Shown piece by piece: positions 19,168 to 28,912 of a DNA stretch of 64,000 nt. Within the stretch, counting starts at the first letter, position 1, and each line of letters starts with the position of its first letter. The stretch is from CAWGYT01 sp963826795 (GTDB lineage: Bacteria; Planctomycetota; Planctomycetia; Pirellulales; Pirellulaceae), in the NCBI GenBank assembly GCA_963826795.1, contig CAWGYT010000008.1, positions 496,001 through 560,000 of the forward strand, in the 5' to 3' direction. The notes below the pieces were generated by a model, which searched no databases, was not told where the DNA came from, and worked only from the letters and a program-made list of their open reading frames with translations. The translations under genes were made by a program, and so were the position numbers.

Positions 19168-20449
19168 ATGAAGCCGCAAAGTCCCCCACGTCAGGCTGCG
19201 ATGGCGTTCATTTTGTTGACGTTGTTTCTCGATATTCTGGGCATCGGAATCGTGATTCCGGTGTTGCCCGAGCTGATCAAAGAGTTTGTGGGAGGGAGCA
19301 CGGCGCGGGCCGGGCGATACGTGGGCACGATCGGTGCCACGTATTCCCTGATGCAGTTCCTGTTTTCACCCCTGCTGGGAGCACTCTCGGACCGCTTCGG
19401 ACGACGCCCGGTGCTGCTCGCTTCGCTGTTGGGGCTGGGGATCGATTTTCTGATTCAGGGCTTGGCCCCGAGTCTCGGTTGGCTGTTCCTTGGGCGGGCG
19501 CTGGCGGGCGTCATGGGGGCCAGCATCACGACCGCCAACGCGTACATCGCCGACGTGTCGACGCCGGAAACGCGGGCTCGAAACTTCGGACTGATCGGCG
19601 TGATGTTCGGATTGGGCTTCATTTGCGGCCCCGCGCTCGGCGGGCTGCTGGGCGGGATCCATTTACGACTGCCGTTCTTCGTCGCGGCAGCACTCGCGCT
19701 CTTGAATTGGAGCTACGGGTTTTTCGTCTTGCCCGAATCGTTGCCAACGGAACATCGCAGCTCCTTTCGCCTGTCCAAGGCGAATCCGTTCGGATCACTC
19801 AAGTTACTGAACAACTACCCGATCGTCGCCGGACTCGCGGCGGCATTTGTCTGCATGTCGTTGGCCCAGCGTGGGCTAGAAAACGTCTGGGTTCTTTACA
19901 CCGGGTTTCGTTACGGATGGAGCGAGACAACGAACGGACTGGTGCTGGGATTAGTCGGCGTCATGGCGGCCCTCGTCCAAGGAGGGCTGGTGCGACCGAC
20001 GATTTCGAGGATTGGCGAGCGGAGGACGGTGATGCTAGGCCTGGGCGTTTCGACCCTGGCGTTTCTGGGATACGGCTCGGCCTCGCAGGGCTGGATGGTG
20101 CCCTGTGTGATCGTCTTCGGGGCATTCGGCGGCGTGACCGGACCGGCCATTCAGAGTATTGTGGCCGGGGCGGTCCGGCCTTCGGACCAGGGAAAAACCC
20201 AGGGCGCGCTGACATCGCTGATGAGCTTGACGAACATTATCGCCCCGCTGCTGTTTACGGCCGGGCTGTTCAGCTATTTCACGTCGGACCGCGCAGGCGT
20301 TTTCGCTGCCGGGGGCTCCGTTTCTGGCCGGCTCGGCGCTGCTGCTGACGGCGCTGCTGATCGTCCGCCGAGTCTTCCGGCGATTTCCCGATGCGTCCTC
20401 GGCCGCCACAAGACCCATTTCGCCTCCGCATGAAGTTGAGCCTTCGTAA
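19168..20449 (+). CDS. MFS efflux transporter, TCR/Tet-like, frameshifted end
   Basis: Drug:proton antiporter of the major facilitator superfamily, about 426 residues. The start at 19168 (MKPQSPPRQAAMAFILLTLF) precedes helix 1. Typical signatures: FLDILGIGIVIPVLPEL in helix 1, the loop motif LGALSDRFGRRPVLL, and GPALGGLLGG in helix 5 (antiporter motif C region). Twelve helices are expected; the last is only intact if the frame changes near 20300, where LPGAPFLAGSALLLTALLIV and a short tail follow and stop at 20449. Without the repair the protein ends in nonsense at 20433. Closest to tetracycline-type pumps by sequence style; real substrate unknown. Confidence 0.8.
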
Positions 20450-20557
20450 GTTCCGGATTTCAGCCGACGGACGACCGTCGGCCGTCGGTCCACTCGGTGC
20501 CCTCCGTGGCTCAGTGGCCTCCGAAATCCTTTCGTCAGGAAAGGCAGCTGGCAAACG

Positions 20558-21659
20558 ATGAAGATCACGGGACTGAGCATCTATCAAGTGGATCTACCTC
20601 TGCACGAAGGCAACTACAGCTGGTCGGAAGGCAAGCGAGTTGACGTGTTTGACTCGACCGTTGTCCAGGTCGATACGGATGCGGGCCTGGCGGGCTACGG
20701 CGAGGTTTGTCCGCTGGGCCCTGTTTACCTGCCAGCCTATGCCGCGGGGGCGCGAACCGGTATTCAGGAGCTGGCGCCGGCACTGATCGGCGCCGATCCG
20801 ACGCAATTGTTGGCCCTGAATCGACGCATGGACCAGGCCATGAAGGGACACCCTTACGTGAAGTCGGCGATCGACATGGCGTGCTGGGACCTGCTGGGCA
20901 AGGTCGCCGAGATGCCCGTCGCGCATTTGCTCGGCGGTCGTTACGGTGACGACGTGATCTTGTATCGAGCCATTTCACAGCGGGGCGCCGCCGAGATGGC
21001 CGAAAATGTGGCAGGCTACCGCAACGAGGGCTATCGTCGGTTTCAGTTGAAGGTCGGCGGCAGGCCCGACGACGACATCGAGCGGATTCGTGCGGTGCGT
21101 GAGATCCTCGAGCCCGGCGACAAGCTGATCGCCGATGCGAATACAGGCTGGTTGATGCACGAAGCGATGCGGGTTGTCAACGCGGTCCGCGATCTGGACG
21201 TTTACATCGAACAACCTTGCGCCAGCTACTCGCAGTGCCTCAGTATTCGTCGCCAGACGGCGTTGCCCTTGATCCTGGACGAGGTCATCGATTCGATCGA
21301 CGCGATCCTGCAAGGAGCGGCCGATCACGCGATGGATTGTGTGAACATCAAAATCAGCAAGTTTGGCGGATTGACCAAGGCGAAGCAGGCGCGGGATCTG
21401 TGCGTCGCCTTGGGAATCGCCATGACGCTGGAAGACAGCTGGGGAGGCGACATCGTCACGGCCGCCATCGCGCAGTCTGGCGCACAGCACGCCGACGGAG
21501 TTCTTGTTTACCTCCACGGACTTTAACAGCTACGTGACCCGCTCGATCGCCGACGGCGCTCCCCAGCGAATCAACGGCCGAATGGCCGCCTCGATCGAAC
21601 CGGGACTGGGGATCAGGCCGCGCTTCGAAGTGCTGGGCGATCCGGTCTGGCGTTGCTGA
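20558..21659 (+). CDS. Enolase-superfamily enzyme (MLE/MR type), frameshifted end
   Basis: Mandelate racemase / muconate lactonising family, about 366 residues after repair. These enzymes abstract an alpha-proton from a carboxylate with a Lys base and a metal. Seen: the capping domain (MKITGLSIYQVDLPLHEGNY), the catalytic KxK-type region QLKVGG, metal ligands in LIADANTGW, YIEQPC and LILDEVIDS, and ISKFGGLTKAKQ. The DSWGGD end matches the subgroup that includes cis-3-hydroxy-L-proline dehydratases. Near 21480-21490 an extra base breaks the frame; the C-terminus (PTEFLFTSTDFNSYVTRSIA ... EVLGDPVWRC) continues to 21659. Specific substrate is not assignable. Confidence 0.8.
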
Positions 21660-21849
21660 CGGTCGAGCACGTCATCTCTCGCGCCCGCGACACGGGAAAG
21701 CGCCCTTGACGCTCCGCCGCGGCGATGCTCGCATCGCGCCGGGGAGCAGGTTATACTGTGGGCCGCTCGGAATGGATCACGCTCGGAACAGACGAGGCAG
21801 CCGTCGATATTCACCGAGTCCGCATCCTATCACTGCCGGAGTTGTTGCT

Positions 21850-23685
21850 ATGCGCCCGCGAATCCTGCCGTACCCCGTATTCCTGATGTGCGCCGTGATC
21901 GCCTTCGCCTCATGTCCCCCGGCGATCCAAGGCGCCGAAATCCTTTGGACCACGGGCTTGCTGGACGAGGATACGGACGTGAGCAACTTCGGGACGGTAA
22001 TCGAAGCCGTGGCGTTCACCGGCGATCGCGACACGAACGCTCTGGCCGGAACGTTTCCGCTGGAAGACCCCTTCACGATCAACGGGACGCTCTTCACGCC
22101 GCTGAATTTCACCCAGGGCGACCAGCCGCAGTTCCTCGGCGGATTGACGTACGACCACGGCGAGTATGGACATACGATCGACGAGGAAGGATTGGGGGCA
22201 CTCGTCGCAGGCCTCGCCTTCCAGAGCGGCGTGGGCGAGCAATTCATGGAGTTGACGGATCTGACGGTCGGCAGCCAATACCAAGTCGAATTCTATTACC
22301 ACCACATCAGTGCCAATCGCACGGTGACGTTGGATGACGGCATCGGAAACATGGTGACGGTCGTCGACGGGCCACCTGGAATCGGAGGCTTCGCGTCGGG
22401 TTATTTCGTCGCGGACAACGCCTTTCAGGAGATCATCGCGACGGCCAACACCGGCTCGCAGTACCTCAACGGCTACCAACTGCGCGAAGTGCCTGGTCCT
22501 CCGCCGGTCGTCGATCCGCCCGATCCGCCCGTCTCGATTCCCGATCTGATTGGGTACTGGAATTTCGATAACAATACGAACGATCTATCGGGACACGAAA
22601 ACCACGGTACGATTTCCGGCGGAGTCACGTTCGACGGCGACGTCCCGGCAGCGCTCGGATCCGGAACGTCCGCCAACTTCGATGGATTTCCCGACACGCA
22701 TGTCGAAATCACTCACAACTCGATGATGCCCGTGACGTCCCATACGGATTTCACGATCTCGATGTGGGTCAAAGCGGACGGCACGTTCGATAACATCGAT
22801 GACCGCGTTTTTTCGGAAGGTTCGTCCCTCGACGCCAACCCGCTATTTAACCTCGGCACACAGAATGAGGGCCTGGACGGGCGATTCGATTTCTACTACC
22901 GAAATGGCTCGTCGCCGGGACATTTGTATTCGGTTGAGGAACCGTTCGATGACGAGTGGCACCACATTTTGTGGGTCGACGTAAACAACGTCGGCACGTT
23001 ATATGTGGACGGCGTCGAGGATACGACGTTCGACTATACGGCGCATCCGAGTTTTGAGGCTGACATTACGTCGATCGGCTCGGTGCTAAGAGCGACCGAT
23101 TGCTGCAATTTCACGGGCAACATCGACGACGTCTCGATCTTCAGCTTTGCACTGGATGTGGATGCGATCACGGCCTTGGCCAATGGCGCCTCGCCCCTGG
23201 CCATCCCGATTCCCGGGCAAGTGCTGGGTGATTTCGATGGAGACGGATTGCTAACGGCCGTCGACATCGACTTGCTGACAGCTGAGGTGCGGGCCGGCTC
23301 AAATAACCTCGCCTTTGATTTGGACAACGACGATCTGGTCAATGAGGAGGACCGTCGCGTGTGGGTCGAGGACCTCAAGTACACCTACTTCGGCGATGCC
23401 GATTTGGATGGCGAATTTGCCAGCGCCGACTTCGTGGCGGTGTTCACGACGGGCGAATACGAAGATGCCATCGACGGCAACTCGACCTGGGCGACCGGCG
23501 ATTGGGATGGGGACGGCGATTTTGGTTCGGGCGATTTCGTGAAGGCGTTCCAGGCGGGCGGCTATGAACTTGGCCCGCGACCGTCGTTGGCCGCCGTGCC
23601 CGAACCGTCCGCGGCGATTCTGTTGACGCTGGGGCTGTTCGCCCTTCCCCGCCGCCGGCGTCAGACCGCAGCGGCGAAAGCGTGA
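21850..23685 (+). CDS. LamG / dockerin-like / PEP-CTERM surface protein
   Basis: 611 residues; ATG at 21850 opens a signal peptide (MRPRILPYPVFLMCAVIAFA). The first ~200 residues are a beta-sandwich-like domain with Gly- and Asp-rich turns, then a Pro hinge (GPPPVVDPPDPPV). A LamG domain follows (DLIGYWNFDNNTNDLSGHEN ... DDEWHHILWVDVNN). The C-terminus has two dockerin-like calcium loops (DFDGDGLLTAVDIDLL, DLDNDDLVNEEDRR), GDADLDGEF and GDWDGDGDFGSGDFV, and a sorting tail VPEPSAAILLTLGLFAL with RRRR. Export, exosortase cleavage and surface attachment are inferred from the tail. Ligand unknown. Confidence 0.82.
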   Translation: MRPRILPYPVFLMCAVIAFASCPPAIQGAEILWTTGLLDEDTDVSNFGTVIEAVAFTGDRDTNALAGTFPLEDPFTINGTLFTPLNFTQGDQPQFLGGLTYDHGEYGHTIDEEGLGALVAGLAFQSGVGEQFMELTDLTVGSQYQVEFYYHHISANRTVTLDDGIGNMVTVVDGPPGIGGFASGYFVADNAFQEIIATANTGSQYLNGYQLREVPGPPPVVDPPDPPVSIPDLIGYWNFDNNTNDLSGHENHGTISGGVTFDGDVPAALGSGTSANFDGFPDTHVEITHNSMMPVTSHTDFTISMWVKADGTFDNIDDRVFSEGSSLDANPLFNLGTQNEGLDGRFDFYYRNGSSPGHLYSVEEPFDDEWHHILWVDVNNVGTLYVDGVEDTTFDYTAHPSFEADITSIGSVLRATDCCNFTGNIDDVSIFSFALDVDAITALANGASPLAIPIPGQVLGDFDGDGLLTAVDIDLLTAEVRAGSNNLAFDLDNDDLVNEEDRRVWVEDLKYTYFGDADLDGEFASADFVAVFTTGEYEDAIDGNSTWATGDWDGDGDFGSGDFVKAFQAGGYELGPRPSLAAVPEPSAAILLTLGLFALPRRRRQTAAAKA

Positions 23686-23730
23686 AAGAAACGTTGCCGC
23701 TCGGCCAATTCTCGAAAGGACACTGCGTCG

Positions 23731-24312
23731 ATGAAGCTTGCCACTCGAAACCCGCTTGGACCGCTCGTCACGCTGACCTGCCTCTGGACCGGCTGTGGCG
23801 GGATCGGTGTTCCCGGAGGCATAAGCAGCGAGGGATTTTCGTGGGTCAATGCCAGTGATGATGCGATCGCTGGCATTGATAGGGGCTCGGTTGAGATTGT
23901 GACGTTCCGCCAAGTGACGCCGAAATCGCCCACGTTTGTGATTTGGATCGATCGCGTGGGCAGCAGCGACAGTCGCAGCGGGAGCACCGACTACGAAATG
24001 ACCCAACAGGTTCCCGATGGCCCGGAGATCAAACTGCAATACGATCTGGGCACTGAGGGAACGGAGGAGATCAAGATCGGCGACTCGACGTATTCGCCTG
24101 CCAAAGGGCGATTGTTTCTGATCTCGACGGCCGGCGGCGTCATTTCCGTCAAACAGCTGGATCGGCCCTTGGAATCCTTTCCGAAGGATACCAAGACACT
24201 GCAGACGTTCGCCGCAACCGATGATGCCATCCGCGAGTTTTTCGATCCGGATGGAACGGACGCCGTCGAAACGGCTGACGAGAGTTCCGCGGAGAATGCG
24301 GTGCAGGAATGA
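23731..24312 (+). CDS. Putative lipoprotein, unknown function
   Basis: 193 residues, 45 bases after the LamG gene, same strand. The N-terminus has a short hydrophobic stretch ending in a possible lipobox (PLVTLTCLWTGCGG). The rest is a soluble beta-rich domain with a DYEMTQQVPDGPEIKLQYD segment and an acidic C-terminus (DGTDAVETADESSAENAVQE). No family recognised. Probable co-transcription with the surface protein gene. Confidence 0.62.
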   Translation: MKLATRNPLGPLVTLTCLWTGCGGIGVPGGISSEGFSWVNASDDAIAGIDRGSVEIVTFRQVTPKSPTFVIWIDRVGSSDSRSGSTDYEMTQQVPDGPEIKLQYDLGTEGTEEIKIGDSTYSPAKGRLFLISTAGGVISVKQLDRPLESFPKDTKTLQTFAATDDAIREFFDPDGTDAVETADESSAENAVQE

Positions 24313-24357
24313 ACGTCGACGAGGGCCGGACGAGGGGCAACACCGGCGGCGCGAATG

Positions 24358-24914
24358 ACGGCAGGGGCCGACCCTCACCGGGCCGACCCTCACCCGCCGC
24401 CGACCCGCAGCGCGCTCCCGATCATGTCCCTTCTCCCCTCGCGGGAGAAGGTGGCCGAAGGCCGGATGAGGGGGCCACGTCCCGCTGCCAGACACGCGCC
24501 CTCGCCCGCCGCGAACCCTCACCCGCTGCTTCGCAGCGACCTCTCCCGGAACGGGAGAGGTGACACCATCATGTCCCTTCTCCCCTCGCGGGAGAAGGTG
24601 GCCGAAGGCCGGATGAGGGGGCCACGTCCCGCTGCCAGACACGCGCCCTCGCCCGCCGCGAACCCTCACCCGCTGCTTCGCAGCGACCTCTCCCGGAACG
24701 GGAGAGGTGACACCATCATGTCCCTTCTCCCCTCGCGGGAGAAGGTGGCCGAAGGCCGGATGAGGGGGCATGTCCTGCTGCCAGACACGCGCCCTCGCCC
24801 GCCGCGAACCCTCACCCGCTGCTTCGCAGCGACCTCTCCCGGAACGGGAGAGGTGACACCATCATGTCCCTTCTCCCCTCGCGGGAGAAGGTGGCCGAAG
24901 GCCGGATGAGGGGC
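24358..24914. repeat. Dispersed palindromic repeat, tandem block of ~147-bp units
   Basis: Three and a third tandem copies. Units begin ATGTCCCTTCTCCCCTCGCG at 24424, 24571, 24718 and 24864 (periods 147, 147, 146). Each unit holds two small palindromes (CTTCTCCC...GGGAGAAGG and CCTCTCCCG...CGGGAGAGG), the GTGGCCGAAGGCCGGATGAG segment and ACCCTCACCCGCTGCTTCGC. Long open frames run through both strands but they are products of the repeat and should not be called genes. Confidence 0.93.
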
Positions 24915-24955
24915 CGGCCTGCGGCCTGCGCACCGCGGCGTGCACTCGTTCGGCG

Positions 24956-26873
24956 TCACGCGACTTCAATGTCGGCCACGCGCAATACTCGAAGGCAGCT
25001 CAGCAGCCCGAATAGGATCAGCAACCAACTCGACGGTTCAGGCACGGCGGCAATCGCTCCTGGCGGTCGGACTCCCAACTCGTACCCGCCCTCCTGGAAC
25101 GCCACGACAAAGTCGTTCGAACTGAACCGTTCATCTCCGTCCCAGTCTCCCTCGCTCCAGCTGGCCAGCACGTCTAACTCGAATTTTCCCGCCTGGAACA
25201 CGGCCACGAAATCCGCGCTGCCGAACTCTCCATCGAAGTCCGCGTCGCCGATCCACGTGCCCTTCAAGTCGTTGACCCAGGCCTTGCGATCGTCGAAATT
25301 GACGCGGCCATCCTGGTTGAGGTCAAATTCCGGAGGATCGTTTCCTGAGAGGATCGCCGCGGCTTGCAGATCCAAGTCGGCGGCTGTCAACTCTCCGTCG
25401 CCGTCGTAGTCGCCCTCGATCCCACCTCCGACGATCTGAGCAATCTCGGCATCGCTCAACGCATGATCGAACAGGCGAACATCGCTCAAATAGCCTCGCC
25501 ACGTTTCCGCTCCGCCTTGCCCTCCCATCGCGAACGGCAACGGGTCCGGACTGAGCATCTCGCCTTGGATCACGCGGTCATTCATCAGCTCACCGTCACG
25601 GTAGTAGGCGAGACGATCGCCGTCTTTGACCACGACGTGGTGATACCATTGTTCGTCACTGGGAATGTTGTCGTCGCCTTCCGAGTACTGGACGTTGTTA
25701 GCACTCGCGCCATTCATGTGGTATTCGAATTGGTTCGGCGTGAACTTGATGAATTCACGTGGCACGGTATCGACGCCCGAGGCGTCATAGCGGTTGCCAA
25801 TGATGATGTCGTTGGCGGGTGATGCCTGGCCGACGTCTTGCTTGGCCCAGAAGAGCCAGGTGAAATCGTTGTCGAAGTCCATCAGGGGAATTTCCCCGGC
25901 ATCGACCCAGGCCGTGTCGCCCGCCAGGCCGAGAACGGTTCCACGCTCGGGATCATCCACCCACACGCTTCCGTCTCCGGCCAAGCCGCCAAAATCCCAG
26001 TCCAGAATGACCCCATCGGCGCCGCGGTCCCGAGTCCTTGGCCGTGTCGGCCGAGGCCGCTCCGTCATCGAGCTTCCAACGCGCGTACAAATTCTTGCCG
26101 TCGATTACACTTCCGGGCATGACCGCCTGGATTTCAGCCGATGTCAACGCAGCTTCGTAAAGCTGCACGTCACTCAAATAACCACGCCATGTTTCAACTC
26201 CATTTTGTCCTCCCATGGCGAACGGGAGCGGGTTTGCGCTGAGCATCACCTCCGCGACTTGACCGTCGTTGGCAAACTCCCCGTCACGATAGTAGGTCAG
26301 CGTGTCACCCTGCTTCACCACGGCATGATGAATCCACCGATCGTTGCTCGGAATGTCATTGGTGGCGTATTGGAGATCGTTGGTCCCGACTCCATTCATG
26401 TGATACTCGAAGCGGTCGGGCGTGAACTTGATGAATTCGCGCGGCACTGTATCCGCTCCGTTGTCGTCGTAGCGATTTCCCAGAATGATGTCATTCGCCG
26501 GCGACGTCTGCAGGGAATCCTGCCGAGCCCAAAACGCCCAGCTGAACTGATTTTCCAGATCCATGATCGGAAGATATCCCGCGCTGGCCCACGCCGTGTC
26601 GCCCGCCAATCCAAGCACGGTCCCGCGCTGGGGGTCATTGACCCAGACACTTCCGTTCGGGCCCAGGCCACCCACGTCGGCGTCAAAGATGATCGCGGGT
26701 TCCGCACTGGGCCCCAGATCGCGTGCCTCATCCCCCACGCCATCATCCAGTGGCCACCAAGCATAGACATCCGCGCAAGCCGGCGACACCAAGTAAACCG
26801 ACGCTCCCACCGCCAAGACACTCGCGACAATCGCCCGCAGAATGAAGCGACCAAGATCCGGACAACCCTTCAT
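24956..26873 (-). CDS. Double-LamG / dockerin-like / PEP-CTERM surface protein, frameshifted
   Basis: About 638 residues when a break near 26025-26040 is repaired. The start at 26873 follows a GGTGGGA Shine-Dalgarno and opens a signal (GRFILRAIVASVLAVGASVY ... ACA). Two LamG domains of about 220 residues are clear duplicates: both contain GSVWV(N/D)DP, RGTVLGLAGDTAW, SPANDII(L/I)GNRYD, VPREFIKFTP and ETWRGYLSDV. The dockerin-like module (GDYDGDGELTAADLDLQAAA, DLNQDGRVNFDDRK) and a tail VPEPSSWLLILFGLLSCL follow. The tail lacks the usual Arg-rich end, reading LRVLRVADIEVA, so sorting may be weaker. The first half reads 26873 to about 26030, the second to 24956. Confidence 0.77.
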
Positions 26874-26917
26874 GATATCCCACCCCCAAGTAACGAAAAC
26901 TAAAGGAACTCCCGCTT

Positions 26918-26962
26918 TGCCTCTGTGCCCTCTGTGCCTCTGTGCCCTCTGTGCCTCTGTGG
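26918..26962. repeat. Short CTCTGTG tandem repeat
   Basis: Imperfect alternating repeat of tgccctctg and tgcctctg just upstream of the double-LamG gene on its 5' side. Low-complexity non-coding sequence; no function evident. Confidence 0.7.
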
Positions 26963-27069
26963 TCAACCCCATGCCTTCTCCGTAACCCAAGAAAACAGGC
27001 CCGCGATTTTCGTTCGCGAGCCTGTTCTGATTCACACAATGCTTGACCGCTATCTCAAGCGATCTCAAA

Positions 27070-28413
27070 TTACTTGCGGCGGCGAACGAATGCCAGGCAG
27101 CCGAGTAGCAATAACACCGCGCTCGAAGGCTCCGGCACGGCCGAAACCGACGGACGCGGACCGACTTCGAAGCCTCCGTCGGAGAAGGCGGCGACGAGGT
27201 CGCTACTATCGAACTTCATGTCACCGTCCCAGTCGCCTTGTTCCCAAGTCGCTGAATCGGCCGTTTCGTATTTGCCCGCAGCGAAAACCTGGACCAAGTC
27301 ATCGGTGCTGAACGAACCGTCGAAATTGGCATCTCCAAACCAGGTCTTCGCAAGGTCGGTGACCCAGACGATACGGTCCTGACTATTGATCCTCCCGTCA
27401 CCATTTTCGTCGTACTTGGCCAAGTTATCGGTCGGCGTCAGCATCGCGACGGCCTGCTCGTCGATATCGCCTGGATCCAATACGCCATTCCCGTTGTAGT
27501 CGCCATCGGGACCCGTCGCCCCTTCGGGCGTCAGCTGCAGCGGCACTGGCCAGATCGCTTCCCCGCCACCAAACGGCGAGCCCGCTCCGTCGAAATGCCA
27601 CATCAGGTGGTGACCGGTCTGGGCTGCCAGATTGTCGGTCGCGTCGTTGTCGTCGATCGCGGTGTTGATCAGCACGAAATCACCGGTCTCCGCCGGAATC
27701 GGATCACCCTCGTCGCCGCCGGCCGTGTCCAAGGTCGATAGCGGAATCTGCATTTCGACCACGTAACCTGACTCATCAGCTCTCACCAGTCCGGCGGTGT
27801 AAAACTCGCCCGGCACCGGATCTTCCCCATCGAAAGGAATCGTGCGAACCACACCGCCCGCTGTCCCGCGGTTGTTGAATTCGATGTCACCCTCGGCCGA
27901 GGCATCGACATAAATCTGGATCTTTCCAAGTCCCCAACCGTCGCCTACGTCCAAGTCAGGGTTAATAAAGAGCTCGACGCCGTCGTTCTGGAACGAGTTG
28001 GCTGGGTTATCCAAGTCGAGAAAGTCGTCCGTCACGTCGAACGCGACGTACAAGAAATTGTCGTCATGGGCAAAGTGCAGCGTCGTGGTGAGGTCCGGAT
28101 CGCCATCGTTCAGGTTGTCCAGAGCAGGCCACGACTGCCCGGGATTTTCATTCTCGGCATACGTGAAATAGCATTTGTTGGCATACTCGCCGTCGCCCAG
28201 TAAACCGTCCGTAACCGGTGGGGTCGACATGTAAGGTGCCGCGATCGCAAAATCGACGACATCTTGGATCCCCACTTCATTCAGTAGGAAGTCATGAAAC
28301 TGGGTTGGCTCGAGGTAAACCGTGCACTCGCCGTCACCCAACTGAGCTTGGGCGGACGACAAACACAGTTGCCAAAACATGGCTACCGTCAACAGAAACC
28401 TACAAAATCGCAT
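27070..28413 (-). CDS. CBM9-like / dockerin-like / PEP-CTERM surface protein
   Basis: 447 residues; ATG at 28413 opens a signal (MRFCRFLLTVAMFWQLCLSS ... AQA). Residues about 60-280 resemble the CBM9 / DOMON-like carbohydrate-binding fold: GLLGDGEYANKCYF, TTLHFAHDDNFLYVAFDV, DGVELFINPD and VVEMQIPLSTL. The C-terminus has the module shared with four other genes here: DYNGNGVLDPGDIDEQ, DENGDGRINSQDR, KTWFGDANFDGSFSTDDL, GDWDGDMKFDSSDLVAAF, then VPEPSSAVLLLLGCLAFVRR. Likely surface-anchored after exosortase processing and able to bind a glycan; ligand unknown. Confidence 0.83.
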   Translation of the reverse strand: MRFCRFLLTVAMFWQLCLSSAQAQLGDGECTVYLEPTQFHDFLLNEVGIQDVVDFAIAAPYMSTPPVTDGLLGDGEYANKCYFTYAENENPGQSWPALDNLNDGDPDLTTTLHFAHDDNFLYVAFDVTDDFLDLDNPANSFQNDGVELFINPDLDVGDGWGLGKIQIYVDASAEGDIEFNNRGTAGGVVRTIPFDGEDPVPGEFYTAGLVRADESGYVVEMQIPLSTLDTAGGDEGDPIPAETGDFVLINTAIDDNDATDNLAAQTGHHLMWHFDGAGSPFGGGEAIWPVPLQLTPEGATGPDGDYNGNGVLDPGDIDEQAVAMLTPTDNLAKYDENGDGRINSQDRIVWVTDLAKTWFGDANFDGSFSTDDLVQVFAAGKYETADSATWEQGDWDGDMKFDSSDLVAAFSDGGFEVGPRPSVSAVPEPSSAVLLLLGCLAFVRRRK

Positions 28414-28912
28414 AAGCTTTCGACCTTTCAACAAGTATCTCGATGAAGAAAATTCGTGGACGCAGCAGACGATCGCCGTTCCGTGATCGTTACCCGAACT
28501 CAGCACTTTTGCCTCAACTCGCTTGAAGCCGCAAGGGGCACGAAAAAGACAACTCAACGAGGGGCGCACGACTTGATTAACGTTGAGCGTTTCTTTCGCT
28601 ACGGCTTGCTGAATTTATTTGAGTTCCCGCCGAAATGCAACCGATTTCCGTCATGACCGGTACATTTTTCGCATTTGCACTAAGAACCGCAGGCCCCCAT
28701 TTCGCCGCGCGGCGGATGCCGGGCAGCCACCCCCTGCGTCGGAGGGTTGCGAAGCCGCCCCAATGACCGGTGCTTGGCCGCAGCCCGTGGCGCAGGCCAC
28801 CAGCCGGCGATCTTGTGCCGTGCACCGATGGGGCAGGCTCGATGAGGACCCGACCCTCGGCGGGCGGGATGCCTGCCCCACTTACCCACGCGCCGCGAAG
28901 GGGTGGGGGAAT
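28414..28912. other. Intergenic region with a GGGGCAGGC inverted repeat
   Basis: About 500 bases between the CBM9-like gene (start) and the CRTAC1 gene (end). The part next to 28414 should hold the promoter of the CBM9-like gene. At 28830-28838 and 28871-28879 the arms GGGGCAGGC and GCCTGCCCC form a hairpin with a 32-base loop. No gene supported. Confidence 0.55.

Noticed and set aside
23299..24771. 490-codon minus-strand open frame with repeated HPAFGHLLPRGEK peptides
   Set aside because: It runs through the 147-bp repeat block, the lipoprotein gene and the LamG gene in antisense; the open frame is a by-product of GC-rich repeats.
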